Assembly: GCA_028288725.1 (NCBI GenBank) | Contig: JAQGIC010000051.1 | Location: 1 to 36,707 of the forward strand | Reading direction: 5' to 3' | DNA: 36,707 bases | DNA from: Rhodospirillales bacterium | GTDB lineage: Bacteria; Pseudomonadota; Alphaproteobacteria; ATCC43930; CGMCC-115725 | Part shown: positions 33,671 to 36,707 of the stretch, piece by piece | Layout: every line of letters starts with the position of its first letter | How positions within the stretch are numbered: the stretch's first letter is position 1 | Notes under the pieces: model-generated | Told to the model about the DNA's origin: nothing | Seen by the model: only the letters and a program-made list of their open reading frames with translations | Databases searched by the model: none | Translations under genes and position numbers: made by a program

Positions 33671-34086
33671 GCGGTCAGGTCTTCGTCGTCTTCGTCGGCG
33701 CTCGGCCGAATGTCCTGCAGCACTTCGGGGCGATGCAGGATTTCCTCGATCTTCTGCGCGTGATCGAACGAGACGTCGAGTTCGAACGACAGCCGCGGCA
33801 CCACGCGCAGCCGGACCTCATGGCCGATGGCGCCGCGCAGAAAGGCCGAGCAGCGCTTCAGCGCCTGCAGCACCTCGGCCTTGTGCTCGCCGCCGAGCGG
33901 CACGATGAAGGCCGTCGCATTCTTCAGGTCCGGGCTGATGCGGACCTCGGTCACGGTGATGGTGCGGCCGACCAGATCCGGATCGCGCAGCTCGCCGCGC
34001 GACAATACCTGGGCCAGCACATGGCGCAGCTCTTCGCCGACGCGCAATTGTCGTTGGCTGACCGTCCGGCCGTCGCGTTTGTTCAT
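33667..34086 (-). CDS. rbfA: 30S ribosome-binding factor RbfA
   Basis: A 139-residue assembly factor with a KH-like fold that matures the 16S 5' end and helps in cold adaptation. RQLRVGEELRHVLAQVL, TVTEVRISPDLKNATAFIVPLGG and LRLRVVPRLSFELDVSFDHAQKIEEIL match the family. The acidic C-terminal tail is typical of alphaproteobacteria. AAAGGAAA precedes ATG 34086. Its stop overlaps the truB start by four bases. Confidence 0.97.
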   Translation of the reverse strand: MNKRDGRTVSQRQLRVGEELRHVLAQVLSRGELRDPDLVGRTITVTEVRISPDLKNATAFIVPLGGEHKAEVLQALKRCSAFLRGAIGHEVRLRVVPRLSFELDVSFDHAQKIEEILHRPEVLQDIRPSADEDDEDLTA

Positions 34087-34124
34087 GGGCTTTTTCCTTT
34101 CGGCGGACGGGCGGCCTCAACGGG

Positions 34125-34202
34125 CGAAGGCCATCGCGGTGAAGCGACGGCCTTCGGACCCGGAGACAATATCCTCGCGGAGACCCGGACCTTTCGGTCC
34201 GG
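34125..34202 (-). promoter_or_regulatory. Two stable hairpins between infB and rbfA
   Basis: In the 122-base gap, CGAAGGCC-a-TCGC (34125-34137) pairs with GCGA-c-GGCCTTCG (34144-34156), a 12-bp stem with one mismatch. CCGGACC (34185-34191) pairs with GGTCCGG (34196-34202), and on the transcribed strand the latter closes a GAAA tetraloop. Neither is followed by a U-run, so they are more likely RNA processing or stability elements than terminators. Confidence 0.55.
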
Positions 34203-34208
34203 AACCGG

Positions 34209-36707
34209 TCAGAGCGTCCGCTTGACCTCTTCGACTTCGAAGCACTCGATGATGTCGCCGGCCTGGATGTCCGTGTAATTCTCGAACGCCATGCCGCACT
34301 CGTAGCCCTCGCGGACTTCCTTGACCTCATCCTTGAAGCGCTTGAGCGTCTTCAGGCTGCCTTCATGGATGACCACGTTGTCGCGCAGCAGGCGCACCTT
34401 GGCGCCGCGCTTCACGATGCCCTCCGTGATCATACAGCCGGCGACCTTGCCGACCTTGGTGATGTCGAACACTTCGCGGATCTGCGCATTGCCCAGGAAG
34501 TTCTCGCGCAGCGACGGGGCCAGCATGCCTTCGAGCATCTGCTTCATGTCGTCGATCACGTCATAGATGATCGAGTAGTAGCGGATGTCGACGCCGTCGC
34601 GCCGGGCCAGATCGCGCGCCTGGGGATTGGCGCGGACGTTGAAGCCGATGACGATCGCCTTGGAGGCGCCGGCGAGATTGATATCGCTCTCGCTGATGGC
34701 GCCCACGCCGCTGTTCAGCACGCGGACCGCCACTTCGCTGGTACCGAGGCCTCTCAGCGAGGCCAGGATGGCTTCGAGCGAACCCTGCACGTCCGACTTG
34801 ACGACGATCGGCAGTTCCTTGGCGGTACCGGCCGCGATCGCGGAGAACATCTCCTCGAGCGTGCCGCGCGCGCCGGCGATATGGGTCGCATCGCGCTTGC
34901 GGCGCTGGCGGAACTCGGCGACGTCGCGGGCGCGGGCTTCATTCTCGACGACCGAGAAATCATCGCCCGCCATCGGCGCCGCGTTCAGGCCCAACACTTC
35001 GACCGGCATGCCGGGGCCGGCCGTCTTGATGTTCTCGCCTTTGTCGTCCAGCAGGGCGCGGACCTTGCCCGACTCGCCGCCGGCCACGAAGATGTCGCCG
35101 ACCTTGAGCGTGCCGCGCTGGATCAGCACGGTGGCGACTGCACCGCGGCCGCGCTCCAGCTTGGCTTCGATGATGACGCCTTCGGCCGACCGGTTCGGGT
35201 TGGCGCGCAGGTCCAACAGTTCGGCCTGCAGCAGGATCGCCTCTTCGAGCTTGTCGAGGCCGGTCTTCTTCAGCGCCGACACTTCGATGTCGAGCACGTC
35301 GCCGCCCAAGCCTTCCACGACCAGGTCGTGCTGCAGCAGTTCCTGACGCACGCGGTTCGCATCGGCGCCCGGTTTGTCGATCTTGTTGATCGCCACGATG
35401 ATCGGGGCGCCCGCCGCCTTGGCATGGCGGATCGCTTCGACCGTCTGGTCCTTAATGCCGTCATCGGCCGCGACGACGAGCACGACGATGTCGGTCACGT
35501 TGGCGCCGCGGGCCCGCATGGCGGTGAAGGCCTGATGGCCCGGCGTATCGATGAACGTGATCTTGTGGTTGCTGGGCAAGGTCACCTGATAGGCGCCGAT
35601 ATGCTGGGTGATGCCACCGGCCTCGCCGGCCGCGACATCGGTCTTCCTGAGCGCGTCCAGGAGCGAGGTCTTGCCGTGGTCGACATGGCCCATGATGGTG
35701 ACGACCGGCGGACGCGCCTCGCGCGCCTCGTCGATATCCTCGTCGCCCTTCAGGCCGATTTCGATGTCGGCTTCGGCGACGCGCTTCACCACATGGCCGA
35801 ACTCGGCCACGATCAACTCGGCGGTATCGGGATCGATCGACTGGGTCAGCGTCGCCATGATGCCGTTGCGCATCAGGGCCTTGATGACGTCGATACCGCG
35901 CTCGGCCATACGATTGGCCAATTCCTGCACGGTGATCGTCTCGGGAATGATCACGTCGCGCACGACCTTTATCTGTTCCGCCTGCTGCGCCATGCGCAGG
36001 CGTTCGCGTTCGCGGGCCCGGCGAACCGAGGCGAGCGAGCGCGTGCGATCATCATCGTCCGACAGCGCGCGGGTCACGGTCAGCTTGCCGGTGCGGCGAC
36101 GCTGGTCGACCCGGGCGCGCGTCGGCGCCGGGGTCGGCGTCCGCTTCTCGACCACGCGACCGATCGCGCCGCGCTTCGGCGCTTCCTCGGCCTCGGGCTC
36201 GGCCACGCCCGGTTTGACCTTGCCGGCGGCGGTGAGGGCGGCGACCTTTGCGGCGGCATTCTTGCCGGCCCGCTCGGCCATCTCGCGGCGCGAGTCGTCC
36301 TCGACCTTCTGCTTCTTGGCGACTTCGTCGGCGGTGCGGCGCGACTCTTCCTCGGCGCGACGACGCACATCGGCGGCGGCGGTTTCCTCGACGTGCCGGC
36401 GACGCTCTTCCTCGTCGCGGGCGCGCTCGGTCTCAAGCTCGCGGGAGCGGCGGGCCAGTTCGATCTCGGTCTGCTTCCGCTGCGCTTCGCCATGGACCAT
36501 GCTCTGCACGGCCTTCATGCGGGCCGCGCGTTCTTCCTCGGTCAGCGTGCGTGGCACGGTGGCCCCGCCGCGCCGAAGCGAGGTCGGCGTGGTCGGCTGC
36601 GTCAGGATCCGGGCGACCGGGCGGGGGCCCAGCACGCGGGTCGGCTCGGCCGGGCGCGGGGCCGGCGTGACCGTCGCGGCGGCGACTTCGGCCTTGGGCT
36701 CGGGCGC
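34209..36707 (-). CDS. infB: Translation initiation factor IF-2 (5' end beyond window)
   Basis: 832 residues are visible and the start codon lies to the right of 36,707. The visible N-terminal third is Pro/Ala- and then Glu/Arg-rich (coiled-coil-like, about 36,080-36,540 on the plus strand). Next comes IF2_N ([25 protein letters not shown]), then the G domain with G1 GHVDHGKT (near 35,680), G3 DTPGHQAF and G4 NKID. Domains II-IV follow, with [31 protein letters not shown] and the fMet-tRNA-binding end [29 protein letters not shown]-2 brings initiator tRNA to the 30S subunit as a GTPase. It is the visible head of the infB-rbfA-truB-rpsO-pnp operon. An ATG at 36635 exists but the frame stays open to the edge, so it need not be the start. 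Confidence 0.98.
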   Translation of the reverse strand, partial: APEPKAEVAAATVTPAPRPAEPTRVLGPRPVARILTQPTTPTSLRRGGATVPRTLTEEERAARMKAVQSMVHGEAQRKQTEIELARRSRELETERARDEEERRRHVEETAAADVRRRAEEESRRTADEVAKKQKVEDDSRREMAERAGKNAAAKVAALTAAGKVKPGVAEPEAEEAPKRGAIGRVVEKRTPTPAPTRARVDQRRRTGKLTVTRALSDDDDRTRSLASVRRARERERLRMAQQAEQIKVVRDVIIPETITVQELANRMAERGIDVIKALMRNGIMATLTQSIDPDTAELIVAEFGHVVKRVAEADIEIGLKGDEDIDEAREARPPVVTIMGHVDHGKTSLLDALRKTDVAAGEAGGITQHIGAYQVTLPSNHKITFIDTPGHQAFTAMRARGANVTDIVVLVVAADDGIKDQTVEAIRHAKAAGAPIIVAINKIDKPGADANRVRQELLQHDLVVEGLGGDVLDIEVSALKKTGLDKLEEAILLQAELLDLRANPNRSAEGVIIEAKLERGRGAVATVLIQRGTLKVGDIFVAGGESGKVRALLDDKGENIKTAGPGMPVEVLGLNAAPMAGDDFSVVENEARARDVAEFRQRRKRDATHIAGARGTLEEMFSAIAAGTAKELPIVVKSDVQGSLEAILASLRGLGTSEVAVRVLNSGVGAISESDINLAGASKAIVIGFNVRANPQARDLARRDGVDIRYYSIIYDVIDDMKQMLEGMLAPSLRENFLGNAQIREVFDITKVGKVAGCMITEGIVKRGAKVRLLRDNVVIHEGSLKTLKRFKDEVKEVREGYECGMAFENYTDIQAGDIIECFEVEEVKRTL

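Overview
The window is about 36.7 kb of GC-rich DNA that reads as the chromosome of an alphaproteobacterium, most likely a Rhodospirillales-type organism. The clues are the infB-rbfA-truB-rpsO-pnp order, an Irr-type Fur regulator, a SapC protein, twin-arginine and GTG/TTG gene starts, and strongly GC-biased third codon positions. I see no tRNA, rRNA, insertion sequence, prophage, plasmid gene or CRISPR array. Taxonomy is inferred from these features only.

Layout from left to right. (1) 1-2,350: the tail of a probable glycosyltransferase, then a secreted GH16 glycanase with a strong terminator. (2) 2,379-5,734: a Ser/Thr-rich unknown protein, SapC and a DHA2-type MFS exporter. (3) 5,741-10,109: eight genes on the minus strand, several joined by 4-base start/stop overlaps. 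They comprise a Tyr/Pro-repeat envelope protein with a TetR regulator, an ArsR-SRPBCC-GFA operon, and an ECF42-type sigma factor with its YCII/DGPF partner and a second GFA protein. A sequence matching the published ECF42 promoter pattern lies in front of the DGPF gene. (4) 10,618-15,789: a second Ser/Thr-rich protein, an exported MmgE/PrpD protein with a divergent AraC regulator, a methyltransferase, a gamma-glutamylcyclotransferase-like protein and a signal peptidase I. (5) 15,787-15,901: two related 52-bp palindromes in opposite orientation, the clearest non-coding structure of the window. (6) 15,929-20,656: a small envelope protein, malonyl-CoA decarboxylase with trans-3-hydroxy-L-proline dehydratase, a secreted esterase and an orphan molybdate-binding protein. 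(7) 20,803-27,075: a DUF6065 protein behind a PAS-GGDEF-EAL protein, a TehB-like methyltransferase with DUF1488 and a 30-residue membrane peptide, a 2-hydroxyacid dehydrogenase, and an SH3 protein coupled to another methyltransferase. (8) 27,139-29,935: Irr, a nitronate-monooxygenase-like flavoprotein with a four-cysteine C-terminus, and a glycerophosphodiester phosphodiesterase. (9) 30,018-36,707: pnp, rpsO, truB, rbfA and infB (5' end outside the window), the conserved translation and RNA-decay operon.

Most of the window is ordinary housekeeping and accessory metabolism. The parts most worth a second look are the ECF42/GFA/SRPBCC minus-strand cluster with its predicted autoregulatory promoter, the paired palindromes at 15.8 kb, the GH16 enzyme joined to a phage-structural-protein-like N-terminus, the Cys-rich tail of the flavoprotein next to irr, and two Ser/Thr-rich orphan proteins, one with a winged-helix-like core.
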